Positions 1-8,329 of a stretch of DNA of 64,000 nucleotides are shown piece after piece. Made by a program: the position numbers and the translations under genes. Under the pieces are notes generated by a model. That model was not told the DNA's origin and searched no databases. It saw only the letters and a program-made list of their open reading frames with translations. Numbering within the stretch: the stretch's first letter is position 1; each line of letters begins with the position of its first letter. The stretch spans positions 868,001 through 932,000 of the forward strand of contig CBDCWQ010000020.1 in NCBI GenBank assembly GCA_965223435.1, given 5' to 3'. The DNA comes from CBDCWQ01 sp965223435. Its GTDB lineage: Bacteria > Myxococcota > Kuafuiibacteriia > Kuafuiibacteriales > Kuafuiibacteriaceae.

Positions 1-139
1 AGAATCGCTGGATGTGGGATCCGAAGAATCCGTTCAGCACGGCCCCGAGGAGGGGAAAGAACGGGATAAGTGGGAGATACCAGGCGTATTGGGCTTGCAC
101 GATCGGCGGGGAGGCTAGTGTCCCCGACGGGAAATTCAT
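1..139 (-). CDS. nuoL: NADH-quinone oxidoreductase subunit L (NuoL-type), N-terminus only
   Basis: Reading the minus strand from an ATG at 139 gives about 46 residues. They contain WYLPLIPFFPLLGAVLNGFF, the first membrane segment typical of NuoL/antiporter-type proton-pumping subunits of complex I; the rest lies beyond the window. The start is 17 bases after the stop of the preceding gene, so it probably ends a minus-strand operon. No NuoK or NuoJ precedes it, which is atypical for a full nuo operon. A stand-alone NuoL-like protein, such as the DabB subunit of a DabAB inorganic-carbon uptake system or an Mrp-type antiporter subunit, is therefore possible. Family assignment is fairly safe; the complex it belongs to is not. 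Confidence 0.75.
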   Translation of the reverse strand, partial: MNFPSGTLASPPIVQAQYAWYLPLIPFFPLLGAVLNGFFGSHIQRF

Positions 140-155
140 AGGAAAAGTTTCGAGA

Positions 156-755
156 TCAGGAGACGACGCGAAGGCGGGGCGGGTGTGGCTGCCCCCCGGG
201 ATCTTCTGCAACCTCGAGCGGTTTGAGGGGGTGAAGCGGAATGGGGTCGGGAAGAACGACCGCGCCGAGGACTTCATCGAGGTGATCGAGGTGCCGGCGC
301 AGGCGCCGCGTCATGGCTCGGACGCCCCGTTGTTGGGCGGCTTTCAGGCGAGCTTGGAGGGCCGTGCGCCCGCCGCGGGCGCACGCGCGCGCGGCCCTGC
401 CCAGGCCTCGCCGCAACCAGCGGGCCGTGTCGTGGGTGGTTTCAAGAATAAGGGTAGTTGCGGATATGGGTGTACCCGAAACCGGGTATGCCGATGGGCC
501 TAGAACCACGTTTTGGGGGGCGGGACAGGATTCTTCGGTGCGCTTGAGCTGGGCCCAAGCGTCGCGCCAGCACTCCGGTTGACCCGGGTCTTCGGTGTCT
601 GGCGGCGCGAGGCCGTAGAGGTCTTCGGGCCAACCCACCTCGCCGGCTTGGCCGGTGGGAAGCGCCTCAAAAGAAGGAAGAGACGACAGATAGGCAACGC
701 TGGGGATCCCGCATGTTTCCTCGCTGAACACGGGAAGGAGTGTAGGGCACCCCAT
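156..755 (-). CDS. Hypothetical protein, 199 aa
   Basis: I do not recognise this protein. The open frame starts with ATG 25 bases after the DUF2024 stop and ends 17 bases before the NuoL-type start, which fits a middle gene of a minus-strand operon. The N-terminal half is mixed and plausibly folded, with an acidic, Pro-rich stretch and Trp/Cys residues. The C-terminal half is Arg-rich with long predicted helices (around residues 105-165). No signal peptide or membrane segment is visible. No strong Shine-Dalgarno precedes the ATG. G+C-rich DNA makes long chance frames common here, so coding status is uncertain and rests mainly on its fit between neighbours. Confidence 0.45.
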   Translation of the reverse strand: MGCPTLLPVFSEETCGIPSVAYLSSLPSFEALPTGQAGEVGWPEDLYGLAPPDTEDPGQPECWRDAWAQLKRTEESCPAPQNVVLGPSAYPVSGTPISATTLILETTHDTARWLRRGLGRAARACARGGRTALQARLKAAQQRGVRAMTRRLRRHLDHLDEVLGAVVLPDPIPLHPLKPLEVAEDPGGQPHPPRLRVVS

Positions 756-779
756 TCAATCTCGCAAAAAGACGGGACG

Positions 780-1040
780 TCAGCGGCATCCTTCCATCTC
801 GAGTATGTGGAAACCATCTCGTTCGATGTCTTCCAGCATCTTGGGAGAGGCCTGTTCGATATGGCAAAAACGGCACTCTTTGCTGGTGAGTGTTCTTCCG
901 CCCTGGCCCACTTTTTCGAGGTATTGGCGCCCGAAGGCGAGAACCTGGTCCTCGGGTGTGCCTTGGGGGACGATGACATCAAAGTGCATCTGTTTCCCGT
1001 CGGCCTTGGTGACGTAGCTATCAAAAACCGCAACTCGCAT
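780..1040 (-). CDS. DUF2024 family protein
   Basis: This 86-residue protein starts MRVAVFDSYVTKADGKQMHF and carries the family's hallmark CRFCHIE box near residue 62. Both match DUF2024, a small widespread family of unknown function found in many bacteria. The start is set at the ATG at 1040, where family similarity begins; an in-frame upstream extension has no similarity. It lies 67 bases downstream of a thiol-disulfide oxidoreductase gene on the same strand. The CxxC pair could bind metal or be redox active; that link to the upstream gene is inference only. Confidence 0.85.
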   Translation of the reverse strand: MRVAVFDSYVTKADGKQMHFDVIVPQGTPEDQVLAFGRQYLEKVGQGGRTLTSKECRFCHIEQASPKMLEDIERDGFHILEMEGCR

Positions 1041-1107
1041 GGGGACTCGCGGCGGGCCTATAGGGTTTTGGAGCCGCCGGTCAAGCGTTCGTTGCCCGCC
1101 AGGCGAA

Positions 1108-2190
1108 TCACGAACCGCGGATATAAGGCCGCATCGCATCTACGGTGGGGATGCCGTTCGGGTAAGCAACCCCATTGATGTAGAAACTCGGCGTTCCTTG
1201 AACGCCCGCGGCCTCGCCCTGCTCGAAGTCCTTTTTGACAAATGCTTCGGTGGCGGGGTCTTTGATGCAGAGCTTGAACTTGTCCATGTCCAGGCCGAGT
1301 TTTTCAGCATTGCTCAAGAAGCGTTCGTCGGTGAGGTTTCGTTGATCGGCAAAAAGGCGATCGTGCATCGCCCAAAACTTGCCCTGGAGGTTTGCGCACT
1401 GGCTCGCGATGGCGGCCGGGGTTGCTCGCTTGTGAAAACTGAGCGGAAAGTGAAGGAAGTAGAGTTTGACCTTCTGTGGGTAGGCTTCAAGAATGTCCTC
1501 CATCTGGGGGAGCGCCCGCGCGCAGTAGGGGCATTCAAAGTCGGAAAACGTCACCACCGTGACGTCTGCTGACTTATTTCCCTTCATGGGATGGCCCTCG
1601 AGGTCGAAGCGCGTCACCACTGCTTCTGGAGGCGGCAATTGCACGTCCACTTTGGCCTCATCGCGTAGCCTTGCGAGCTCCGCTTGTACCGCTTTTTGTT
1701 TTTTGTTGTTCACCAAATAGGCGCGCACTTGGTCACGAACTGCTTCTAGGCTTCGTCCGGAGCTCTTGAGTTGCGCGTTGTAAAACGCCAGCACCTCCTC
1801 GTCCTGCACCTTGGGGTCACCGGCGATGCCCTTCAGGTAACCTTCGGGAGGGACTTTTTTGGCCGCCGCTGCCCGTTTGACGAGCGCCTCCGTCAGCATC
1901 TCCTCGAGGGTGCTTTGCTCGAGTTTGTATTGATCCTGAAGATACTTGGTCTTCAACTTTTTGAGCTTGCTTTCGCTTTTGTTCATCAGCTGGCCGTAGC
2001 GAAGCTCGCCTCCTTGCCATGAGGCGATGACCGTGTCGGGCTTGAGGCGGAGTGTCGTGTCTTGCGAGGTCGTGGGCGACTTAGGGCTCGCGGGCGATGC
2101 GCTTTTTGCGCCAGGAGGCGGTGCAGACGGGCGGCAGGCGGTCCCCAAAAGGACGGCAGCCCCCAGGCACAAAAGTCCAGGATGTTTCAT
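1108..2190 (-). CDS. Lipoprotein DsbA-family thiol-disulfide oxidoreductase with SurA-like N-terminal domain
   Basis: Predicted to act in the periplasm on disulfide bonds or thiol redox balance. The 360-residue protein starts at the ATG at 2190, giving a signal sequence that ends LLGTAC, a lipobox-like motif (Gly at -3 is unusual), followed by a Pro/Ser-rich linker. Residues about 50-160 are helical and Lys/Glu-rich and resemble the SurA/PpiC N-terminal chaperone fold. From about residue 185 there is a thioredoxin-fold DsbA/DSBA_2 domain with the active site ECPYC and a cis-Pro loop GTPSFYING. Chaperone-plus-DsbA architectures occur in Myxococcota. It probably heads the minus-strand operon with the DUF2024 gene. 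Confidence 0.88.
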   Translation of the reverse strand: MKHPGLLCLGAAVLLGTACRPSAPPPGAKSASPASPKSPTTSQDTTLRLKPDTVIASWQGGELRYGQLMNKSESKLKKLKTKYLQDQYKLEQSTLEEMLTEALVKRAAAAKKVPPEGYLKGIAGDPKVQDEEVLAFYNAQLKSSGRSLEAVRDQVRAYLVNNKKQKAVQAELARLRDEAKVDVQLPPPEAVVTRFDLEGHPMKGNKSADVTVVTFSDFECPYCARALPQMEDILEAYPQKVKLYFLHFPLSFHKRATPAAIASQCANLQGKFWAMHDRLFADQRNLTDERFLSNAEKLGLDMDKFKLCIKDPATEAFVKKDFEQGEAAGVQGTPSFYINGVAYPNGIPTVDAMRPYIRGS

Positions 2191-2413
2191 CGCCCTGTCG
2201 TGGCACGGAGGCACGACAGACACAAGGGCGAGGTGATGGCCTCGCCGGGGACGAAAAAAGTGCTAGCGATGACAGGTGTTTAGGATTCATGATGCACCGC
2301 CCGGCGAACGTGGCGCTTTTTGACGGGTGACTGAGCGAGTTCAGCTGAAAGATGTGTTGTACTTTGAGGCGCATGGGGCGCGGGTGGTTCGTGGGCCCTC
2401 AGGGGGAACAGGG

Positions 2414-4468
2414 GTGAAAAGGCTTGGTCGGATCTGTGGGGTCTTCGGGGCCCTGTTCGGTGTCTGGTCGGGCGGGGGCGTGGTGGCGCGCGCGGCACCG
2501 GTAGCGGAAGTGAGCTGGGTCTCGAAGGGGGTTCGGATTCGGTCGCCGGAGGGAGGGGCGTGGCAGGACGGGGTGGTCGGTTCGGCCCTGCTTCGGTTTC
2601 ATCAGGTGCGGACGGGCAAGGGGGCTGCCTCTGAGTTGATCCTTCAGGGGGGCGGGAAGCTGGCGCTTGGCGCCCGGGCCTCGGTGGTTCTCTACGGGCC
2701 GAAGAAGCGTACTCGGAGGGACCCGCGGGCGTGGGAGGTGATCCTTGAGAACAGCGAGTTGGTGGTCCGGGGCCAGGGGGAGCCGGTAGACGTGACCACC
2801 ATGGCGGCGAGGGTGCGGACCCGTTCCCGCACCACGCGGGTCCATCACCGGGCCCGGACCAAAGTCACCACGGTATCGGTGCATGACGGCGTCGCTGTGG
2901 TCTCGGCGCTGGGCGCGACGGTGACCGTTTCCGCGGGGTTTGGAACGAGGGTGCGGGACGGACAAACACCGGAGCCGCCGTGGCCGCTGGTTGCGCCGCC
3001 CCGATGGGCCGGTGAGGGCGCGATCACGGCGATGGATGGTCGGCCGGTGGTGCTCCGGTGGTTGCAAGAGACGACAACTTCGACCACCCGTGTCGAGCTT
3101 TTTGCCCTCGACGATCACCGGGCGGTTCGTCGCCTGAGGGCTTGGCGGGTTCGGGCCTCCCGCATGCGGTTTCGGGCGCCCCCGGCGGGCGCGTATCGGG
3201 TACGTTTGAGTGCGGTCGATGGACGAGGCATTGTGGGTCGACCGGGGCCGCTTCGGACCTTGCTGGTATTGCCGCGCCCCAGCCTCGCGGGCGGGCGGGT
3301 GTGGGCTCGGTTTGATGGCCAGAATATCCATCCGTTCCCGGGGGTTGCGGACTTTCCTTCGGTTGCGGGGGTCAAGCTCGAGTGGGATCCGCTGGTTCCT
3401 ACCGATGGTTCGGGGCGTGTGGTCCTGACCGAGCCGAAGACCTACCGATTGCCGTTTGTGATGACGACCGAGGCGGGTTCGACGACGGAGCCCGGGGCCA
3501 TTGTGGTTGAGGTCGCCCCCATCACCATCGAGCTCGAAGGGGTTGGGCCCCCGGCGGTGAAAGCGGACCGGGTGCACACGCCGGTTCGTTTCCGACTCGG
3601 CGACTTCAATCAGGATCCCTTGTCTGGGCGAAAGATTACGGTGGCGCTTCATCGGGGGCACCCCGCCTTCGCGCTGGGTCGTCCTCAGGCCGACGGGCGG
3701 CTCTCGGTTCGGGGATCGTTGAAGCCGGCCCTAGGAATCCAGAAGCACGATGGGTTTTTGGCCACCGACTTGGGAGAGGGGCACTACGGGGTGATCTTGA
3801 CCCATCCCCGTCATGCTTCCCAGGCTCCGGCTCGGCTGTCGTCGACAACGCATCCCCCCCGGCGCCGTCGCGGCGCGGCCGTCCTGAGGGTGGTGGATCA
3901 GGTCTCGAACACCGAACAGTTCGTTGAACTCCGCCTTGATGACCTCCAGGTTGAGGCGAGCGGGGAGCAGGATGCATCCCAGCTCTTTGTCGCTGGTTTT
4001 CTGGGGGCGAGCATGCGTTCTGGGGACGCGCGTGCCTCGGCTGCCGTGGAGGCCGGGGCCGGAAACCGGGTGGGCGACCGTGCCCGCGTTCTGGTGTCGG
4101 GTCGCCTGGGTTATGCGCGGTCCTCGCTCAAGCGGGGGGGGGCGGCCCATCCCTTAAACCGCATCCCCTTTTTGGTGCGTCTCCATTTCGAGTGGCTCCT
4201 CGGCGCCATTCGACCGTTTGTGGGCGGCGGCGTGGGTCTGAGCTGGCTCGCTTTTCGCGAAGAGGCCCCGGGGTTGGCTTTCGAGGGCCAGCATTTGTCG
4301 TGGAGTGGCTCCGTGGGGGTCGCACTGGCCATGGGGGAGGGCGAGTTTGTGCTCGAAGGGGCATACGAGGGCGTGCGTGCGCGCGTCTCGGAAGGCCCTG
4401 AGAGCCGCGATTTTCAGATTCCCCTGCACCACGTGGGATTCTTGTTGGGCTATCGTTGGCATCCGTAG
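2414..4468 (+). CDS. Secreted FecR-domain protein with C-terminal beta-barrel-like region
   Basis: I place the start at GTG 2414 rather than an upstream ATG. AGGGGG lies 7 bases before it, and it begins a signal peptide (VKRLGRICGVFGALFGVW) cleaved near ARA-A. Residues about 30-180 form a FecR-type domain with alternating V/G/R-rich strands, a fold usually found in anti-sigma regulators but also in stand-alone secreted proteins. The middle is a series of Ig-like beta repeats. The last ~170 residues have alternating hydrophobic strands ending in LGYRWHP, typical of an outer-membrane barrel. No sigma factor is adjacent, so a classical iron-signalling role is unlikely; a surface or envelope role is inferred. 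Confidence 0.8.
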   Translation: MKRLGRICGVFGALFGVWSGGGVVARAAPVAEVSWVSKGVRIRSPEGGAWQDGVVGSALLRFHQVRTGKGAASELILQGGGKLALGARASVVLYGPKKRTRRDPRAWEVILENSELVVRGQGEPVDVTTMAARVRTRSRTTRVHHRARTKVTTVSVHDGVAVVSALGATVTVSAGFGTRVRDGQTPEPPWPLVAPPRWAGEGAITAMDGRPVVLRWLQETTTSTTRVELFALDDHRAVRRLRAWRVRASRMRFRAPPAGAYRVRLSAVDGRGIVGRPGPLRTLLVLPRPSLAGGRVWARFDGQNIHPFPGVADFPSVAGVKLEWDPLVPTDGSGRVVLTEPKTYRLPFVMTTEAGSTTEPGAIVVEVAPITIELEGVGPPAVKADRVHTPVRFRLGDFNQDPLSGRKITVALHRGHPAFALGRPQADGRLSVRGSLKPALGIQKHDGFLATDLGEGHYGVILTHPRHASQAPARLSSTTHPPRRRRGAAVLRVVDQVSNTEQFVELRLDDLQVEASGEQDASQLFVAGFLGASMRSGDARASAAVEAGAGNRVGDRARVLVSGRLGYARSSLKRGGAAHPLNRIPFLVRLHFEWLLGAIRPFVGGGVGLSWLAFREEAPGLAFEGQHLSWSGSVGVALAMGEGEFVLEGAYEGVRARVSEGPESRDFQIPLHHVGFLLGYRWHP

Positions 4469-4588
4469 AGGGATGAATCCCTTGGCGCACTTCTTTTTCC
4501 CACGTGTTCGGCTGCCTGGATGCGTAGCTTCAGTCACCGACCATTCGGCCTTACGGGGCCCGGATAGATGGGATAAAAGGGGAGGGTC

Positions 4589-5569
4589 ATGGCGCACGAA
4601 GGATCCAATCGGTGGCACCGGCTGGAGGATGCAAGCACGCAGGCCTTTCAGGAGGCGCGGCTTCAGGCTCACTGGGCATTGCAGGTGCCCGCCGCGTTTG
4701 GTCGTGCATGGGTGCCAGCCCAAGTCGATGGTTCCCATCAGGCTTTTTGGTGGGACCGAGAGAACGCGCGTTTGGTGACGGGCCTGGCTCCAGGGCCGGT
4801 GGCGGTCCGAGTCGGGTTTTCGATTTCGGATTTGGGTCTGGTGTTGCTCGACGCAGAGGGCGTGGTCCGGTCGCGGTTTTCGCTTCAAGCCCACACGTTG
4901 TCCGACGGCTTGGAGGCACTTTCTTCTGCCTTGTCCGCCCTTTGGGGGGGGAAGCGGCCCCGGCTTGCGTTTTGTGGCTTCGAACCCCGGGAACATCCGG
5001 TGGGGGCTGGGCATCCTTTCTGTGTGGTTTCGTATCGCGCGTTGGACGCCCTGTCTCATTGGTTTGCCAATGCCGAGTTGGTGTTGGCGCACGTGGGCGC
5101 TCGGGCGAAAGAAGGATCGCCGGTGTGCGCTTGGCCGGATCGTTTTGAGCTGGAGACGTCGGTGACCCTACCGGGCGACGATGGGCCCGCAAGCGTTCAG
5201 GCACCTGGCCCCGGCCGAATCGGTCCACCCCACGTGGCGCGTGCGCGTGCGCCCGGCGAAACCAGTGGGGACTCCGGCGAGCGCTTTTTGCAACCAAGCA
5301 CACCCCTCCGGGTGCGCCTCGGGCTTTCACTTGGCGATCGCTTCTACCGGGAACCGTACTGGTATGTGAGGCCCCGGGCCTGGGCGTCGTCGAGGGGGGT
5401 GCCAGAGATTCCCAGGGGCGGCCATTGGCACCGCGAGGGATGGCAGGGCGCGGTGTTGCCGGCATCTTCGGTGGTGGGTGCGGACTCGTCGCGTACCCAA
5501 CGCACGATGGTGGAAGCTTTTGTGGCGACCGTGCTTCAGGATCTTGGACGCTGCGCCTCCGGCCGGTGA
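4589..5569 (+). CDS. Conserved hypothetical cytoplasmic protein, possibly distant DUF5996-like
   Basis: The 326-residue product starts at an ATG preceded by GGGGAGGG. It has no signal peptide or membrane span. The C-terminal stretch YREPYWYVRPRAW followed by GGHWHREGWQGAVLPAS and a terminal helix, together with an early Trp-rich strand, resembles the general order of strands in DUF5996 proteins, but the match is weak and by eye only. A low-complexity Pro/Gly/Ala linker sits near residues 205-235. It lies downstream of the FecR-domain gene and converges on the ABC permease genes. Function unknown. Confidence 0.7.
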   Translation: MAHEGSNRWHRLEDASTQAFQEARLQAHWALQVPAAFGRAWVPAQVDGSHQAFWWDRENARLVTGLAPGPVAVRVGFSISDLGLVLLDAEGVVRSRFSLQAHTLSDGLEALSSALSALWGGKRPRLAFCGFEPREHPVGAGHPFCVVSYRALDALSHWFANAELVLAHVGARAKEGSPVCAWPDRFELETSVTLPGDDGPASVQAPGPGRIGPPHVARARAPGETSGDSGERFLQPSTPLRVRLGLSLGDRFYREPYWYVRPRAWASSRGVPEIPRGGHWHREGWQGAVLPASSVVGADSSRTQRTMVEAFVATVLQDLGRCASGR

Positions 5570-5648
5570 GGTCCGAAAAGCGGGCAGTCCTTTGGGGACA
5601 ACGGGCGGATCGGGCTGGGATGCAGCACGGGGCCGGTGGGGGATGGAT

Positions 5649-6446
5649 TCAACTGGATGCGGACGCATAGTGGGTGATCGCCCAGCGCCAGGTGAAGCGG
5701 GAGATCACCAAAAGCACGGCGGCCGCGAGAACCGAGCGCATCGCCACCTGCACCTCGAGCTGTCCGAGCACGGCCATGGCCGGATAAGAGGTCATGAGTG
5801 CAATCGGAATGACAAAGGTGAGGGCCGTGCGAACCCAGCCGCGAAAGACCGAAATGGGCCAGCGGCCAGCGTCAAAAATGGTGGTGAAAAGATAACTCAA
5901 GTTGTCTATTTTCACGAACCAAAAGGCGGTGCTGATGATCAGCATCCAAATGGCGTAGATGGTCAGGGTTCCCGCGAGCAGCATGAGCGCCCCCGCCGAA
6001 ACTTGAAGAACGCTCGGCGCGGGGTCTACCTTTGCCATCGACCACAAGGCGATGCTTACGCCACACAGGAAGTCGACTGCCTTGGTGGGTACGATTTTAC
6101 TCGTGCTGACCATCACTTGGGCATCCACCGGTTTGAGGAGCACAAAATCGAAGGTGCCGGTGCGGATATGCTGAACCAAGGTGCCGAGATTGGGGCTTAC
6201 AAGACCATCGAGCAGGGCCTTGATGATCAAAAAGGCCGACATCACCAGCATCGCCTGCGGATAATTCCAGCCGGCCACCTGAGGCCGGATGCGGAAAATA
6301 AGGTAGAGGGGCAAGACATTCCAGCCCACCCAAAAGAACGCCAAGACCAGTTGAATCAGGAAGTCTACGCGGTACTGCAAGGAGGTCTGGACGGAGATTC
6401 TGAGCGAATGGGCGGCGACGGCCAACGCATGTGCGGCACGGTTCAT
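5649..6446 (-). CDS. ABC-2 family transporter permease (second of a pair)
   Basis: This 265-residue integral membrane protein has about six hydrophobic segments and the pattern of the PF06182-type ABC-2 permeases: an N-terminal LQYRVDFLIQ motif, a cytoplasmic loop with RTGTFDFVLLKPVD and a late amphipathic segment RWPISVFRGW. Such permeases work as heterodimers with an ATPase. The start is the ATG at 6446, two bases after the stop of the preceding permease, so the two are translated from one message. No ATP-binding subunit gene lies in the window, so the ATPase must be encoded elsewhere or beyond another locus. Substrate unknown. Confidence 0.87.
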   Translation of the reverse strand: MNRAAHALAVAAHSLRISVQTSLQYRVDFLIQLVLAFFWVGWNVLPLYLIFRIRPQVAGWNYPQAMLVMSAFLIIKALLDGLVSPNLGTLVQHIRTGTFDFVLLKPVDAQVMVSTSKIVPTKAVDFLCGVSIALWSMAKVDPAPSVLQVSAGALMLLAGTLTIYAIWMLIISTAFWFVKIDNLSYLFTTIFDAGRWPISVFRGWVRTALTFVIPIALMTSYPAMAVLGQLEVQVAMRSVLAAAVLLVISRFTWRWAITHYASASS

Positions 6447-6448
6447 GG

Positions 6449-7246
6449 TCACCCTCCGAAGGCTTCGTAGCGGCGAATGGCGCGCTTCCACACCGCTTGG
6501 ACCAAAAGGATCATGACCGTCGCCCACCCGATCTGCACCAAAATTCCCTGGGCCAGACCATTCGTATCGAGATGGCCGAGGATAATTTCCGTAGGCAAAG
6601 AGCCCATGGCCCGAAACGGCAGCCAAAGGGCCACGGCTTGCACCTCAGGAATGAGCTCCAAAGGGATGAGATAGCCCGAAAGGATGGCCCAGATCCCGTA
6701 CCAGGCTTCTTGGAAGGACAGGGATTGCTCGGTGTAGAGCGCCAAAAGACCGAGCATGGATTGCACCAAAAAAATAAGAAACCACGCAAGCACTACGGAA
6801 AGCAGTGCGAGGCTGATGCGCCAGGGTTCGGTGTGTATAGACATTTTCGGAAACACCATGAATGCTCCCAGGGTCAGGGGGACCAAAATGACAAAGCGAA
6901 AGGGCAGCGCGCCGAGATTTTGGGCCGCATAATACACCAGCGGATGAACCGGGCGCAGAAGCAGCGTGGAAAGTTCGCCCTTGCGGATGACGAAGTTGAG
7001 CTCCCAGACCACCCACGCCGACGTGAGCTGCCTGACCACCAGGGTGCACAAAAAGTAGGCGGCAAAGGTGGACTCGTCAAAGCGCCCCACCGGGGCTTCT
7101 CGTGCAATCGTAGACCACATCGCATACATGATAAGCGGCATGGTCGTGGTCATGATCCAGATCAGAACTTCGCCGCGGTAAGCGACAAGCTCGGCGAAAC
7201 CGATGCGAAGCATGGTGGGAAAGGCACGCGCTTCACGGGCGATCAC
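6449..7246 (-). CDS. ABC-2 family transporter permease (first of a pair)
   Basis: This 265-residue polytopic membrane protein is homologous in layout to its downstream partner: an early AYRGEVLIW motif, a loop RKGELSTLLLRPVHPLVYY, and further segments ending in a basic RRYEAFGG tail. I set the start at GTG 7246 because AGGA lies about 11 bases upstream and because family members have some 20 residues before the conserved YR motif. An ATG at 7213 lacks a ribosome site and would cut into that helix. It is the promoter-proximal gene of the pair, and its upstream region overlaps repeat copy A shared with the divergent DUF481 gene. Confidence 0.87.
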   Translation of the reverse strand: MIAREARAFPTMLRIGFAELVAYRGEVLIWIMTTTMPLIMYAMWSTIAREAPVGRFDESTFAAYFLCTLVVRQLTSAWVVWELNFVIRKGELSTLLLRPVHPLVYYAAQNLGALPFRFVILVPLTLGAFMVFPKMSIHTEPWRISLALLSVVLAWFLIFLVQSMLGLLALYTEQSLSFQEAWYGIWAILSGYLIPLELIPEVQAVALWLPFRAMGSLPTEIILGHLDTNGLAQGILVQIGWATVMILLVQAVWKRAIRRYEAFGG

Positions 7247-7258
7247 GGCTGTGGGTTT

Positions 7259-7397
7259 CCTACAGCGACCCGCATGTGCCCTCGGCAAAACCGGACCCGA
7301 GGCGCCCAGGGAGCGTACACGGAAGGACTCGAGCAGGCACCGCGGGGTTCAGTGCCGCATGGCGCGTGGATCCAGACCAATGCGTTCCCGTGTAGCA
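7259..7397. repeat. Imperfect-hairpin repeat element, copy A (diverged)
   Basis: This intergenic stretch shares about 100 aligned bases with copy B at 8330-8475, most clearly the core GAGCGTACACGGAAG and flanking GGCACCGC and TGCCGCAT. Its ends still pair weakly (CTACA at the left, TGTAG at the right). It lies between the divergent ABC permease and DUF481 genes, where both promoters should be. It looks like an old copy of a small non-autonomous mobile or structured element. Boundaries are approximate. Confidence 0.6.
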
Positions 7398-7468
7398 TTT
7401 TGGTGTGGCGCCGGCCAGATGGTTGTGGCCAGTGGCGCCCGAAGCAGAGGGATGCGCGCCATTCGGGG

Positions 7469-8311
7469 GTGTCGCCCCTTGCGAGGGCCTTGGTCCGATG
7501 CCTCGCGGTGGGTCTATTCGTCTTGTTTTGGCCTGGGTCGGCAACGGCCCAAGTGAACACCGAGAAGCTCCGCAGTTGGCAGGCCCCGGGCTTTGGGGGA
7601 CACGTGGACCTTTCTTTGTCGCTGAGGTCCGGCAACGTGGATCTGAAAGAATTCGGGAGCAGCGTGCGTCTTCAGTACGCACGCTTTCGGGAGGAACAAA
7701 ACCCGTCGGGGCGTTCGGACGACGACCGCCTCAAACAAAGCCCCCAAGACTTGCTCTACGTGATCGGAACGGTGGAGTTCGGAGGGGGGCCGGACGAGGT
7801 CTTTTTGAACAATGGATTTGCCCATCTTCGCTGGACGAGGATGTGGATGCCGGCACTAGGAACCGAGCTTTTTGGGCAACTTCAGTACAACGAATTCATC
7901 AAGTTGAAACGCAGGCTTCTTTTTGGGCTCGGCGCTCGCTTTGCCGTATTGGAAGAAAAGTTTGTGGAGTTGCACTTCGGTACGGGGGTCATGCTTGAGT
8001 CGGAGTCCCTCGATGTGCCGCCCGATGGCCCGGATGATCCACACCAGTTGGCGTATCGGTGGACAAACTACGTGTCGTGCAAGTTTTATCTGTTTTCACC
8101 GAAGGTGCAGATGATCAACACGGTGTATGCGCAACCCCGGTTCTCGCGGTGGAGCGACCTGCGTGTGCTCGATGAGGCTGAGGTGGAGACAACCCTCGCC
8201 GATGGCCTTACCTTGGCTCTCAGTTTCAGCCTGAGGTACGACCGCCGTCCGCCCAACGATGTGGAGCGGCTCGATGTGGTCGTGAACAACCGCATTCGGC
8301 TGCGCTTTTGA
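7469..8311 (+). CDS. DUF481-family outer-membrane protein
   Basis: The mature protein is a predicted outer-membrane beta-barrel. The 280-residue product starts at GTG 7469, giving a signal peptide ending GSATAQV. Upstream in-frame codons would add an Arg-rich extension without similarity. The body has alternating strands, beginning GGHVDLSLSLRSGNVDLKEF, and a final aromatic residue (RLRF), typical of DUF481 (salt-stress-induced outer-membrane proteins such as YdiY). It is bracketed by the two related hairpin repeats. No operon partner is evident. Specific function is unknown. Confidence 0.82.
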   Translation: MSPLARALVRCLAVGLFVLFWPGSATAQVNTEKLRSWQAPGFGGHVDLSLSLRSGNVDLKEFGSSVRLQYARFREEQNPSGRSDDDRLKQSPQDLLYVIGTVEFGGGPDEVFLNNGFAHLRWTRMWMPALGTELFGQLQYNEFIKLKRRLLFGLGARFAVLEEKFVELHFGTGVMLESESLDVPPDGPDDPHQLAYRWTNYVSCKFYLFSPKVQMINTVYAQPRFSRWSDLRVLDEAEVETTLADGLTLALSFSLRYDRRPPNDVERLDVVVNNRIRLRF

Positions 8312-8329
8312 GCCTGCGTGACTCGGCTT

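Noticed and set aside
500..1033. 177-codon minus-strand frame overlapping the DUF2024 gene
   Set aside because: Different frame from DUF2024, which has strong family similarity; Pro/Ser/Arg-rich product.
2399..3661. 420-codon minus-strand frame opposite the FecR-domain gene
   Set aside because: Arg/Pro/His-rich composition typical of antisense frames in G+C-rich DNA.
5478..6470. Long plus-strand open frame (330 codons) opposite the ABC permease
   Set aside because: It is antisense to a clear permease gene and its product is low-complexity His/Gln/Gly-rich with no family; typical of G+C-rich shadow frames.
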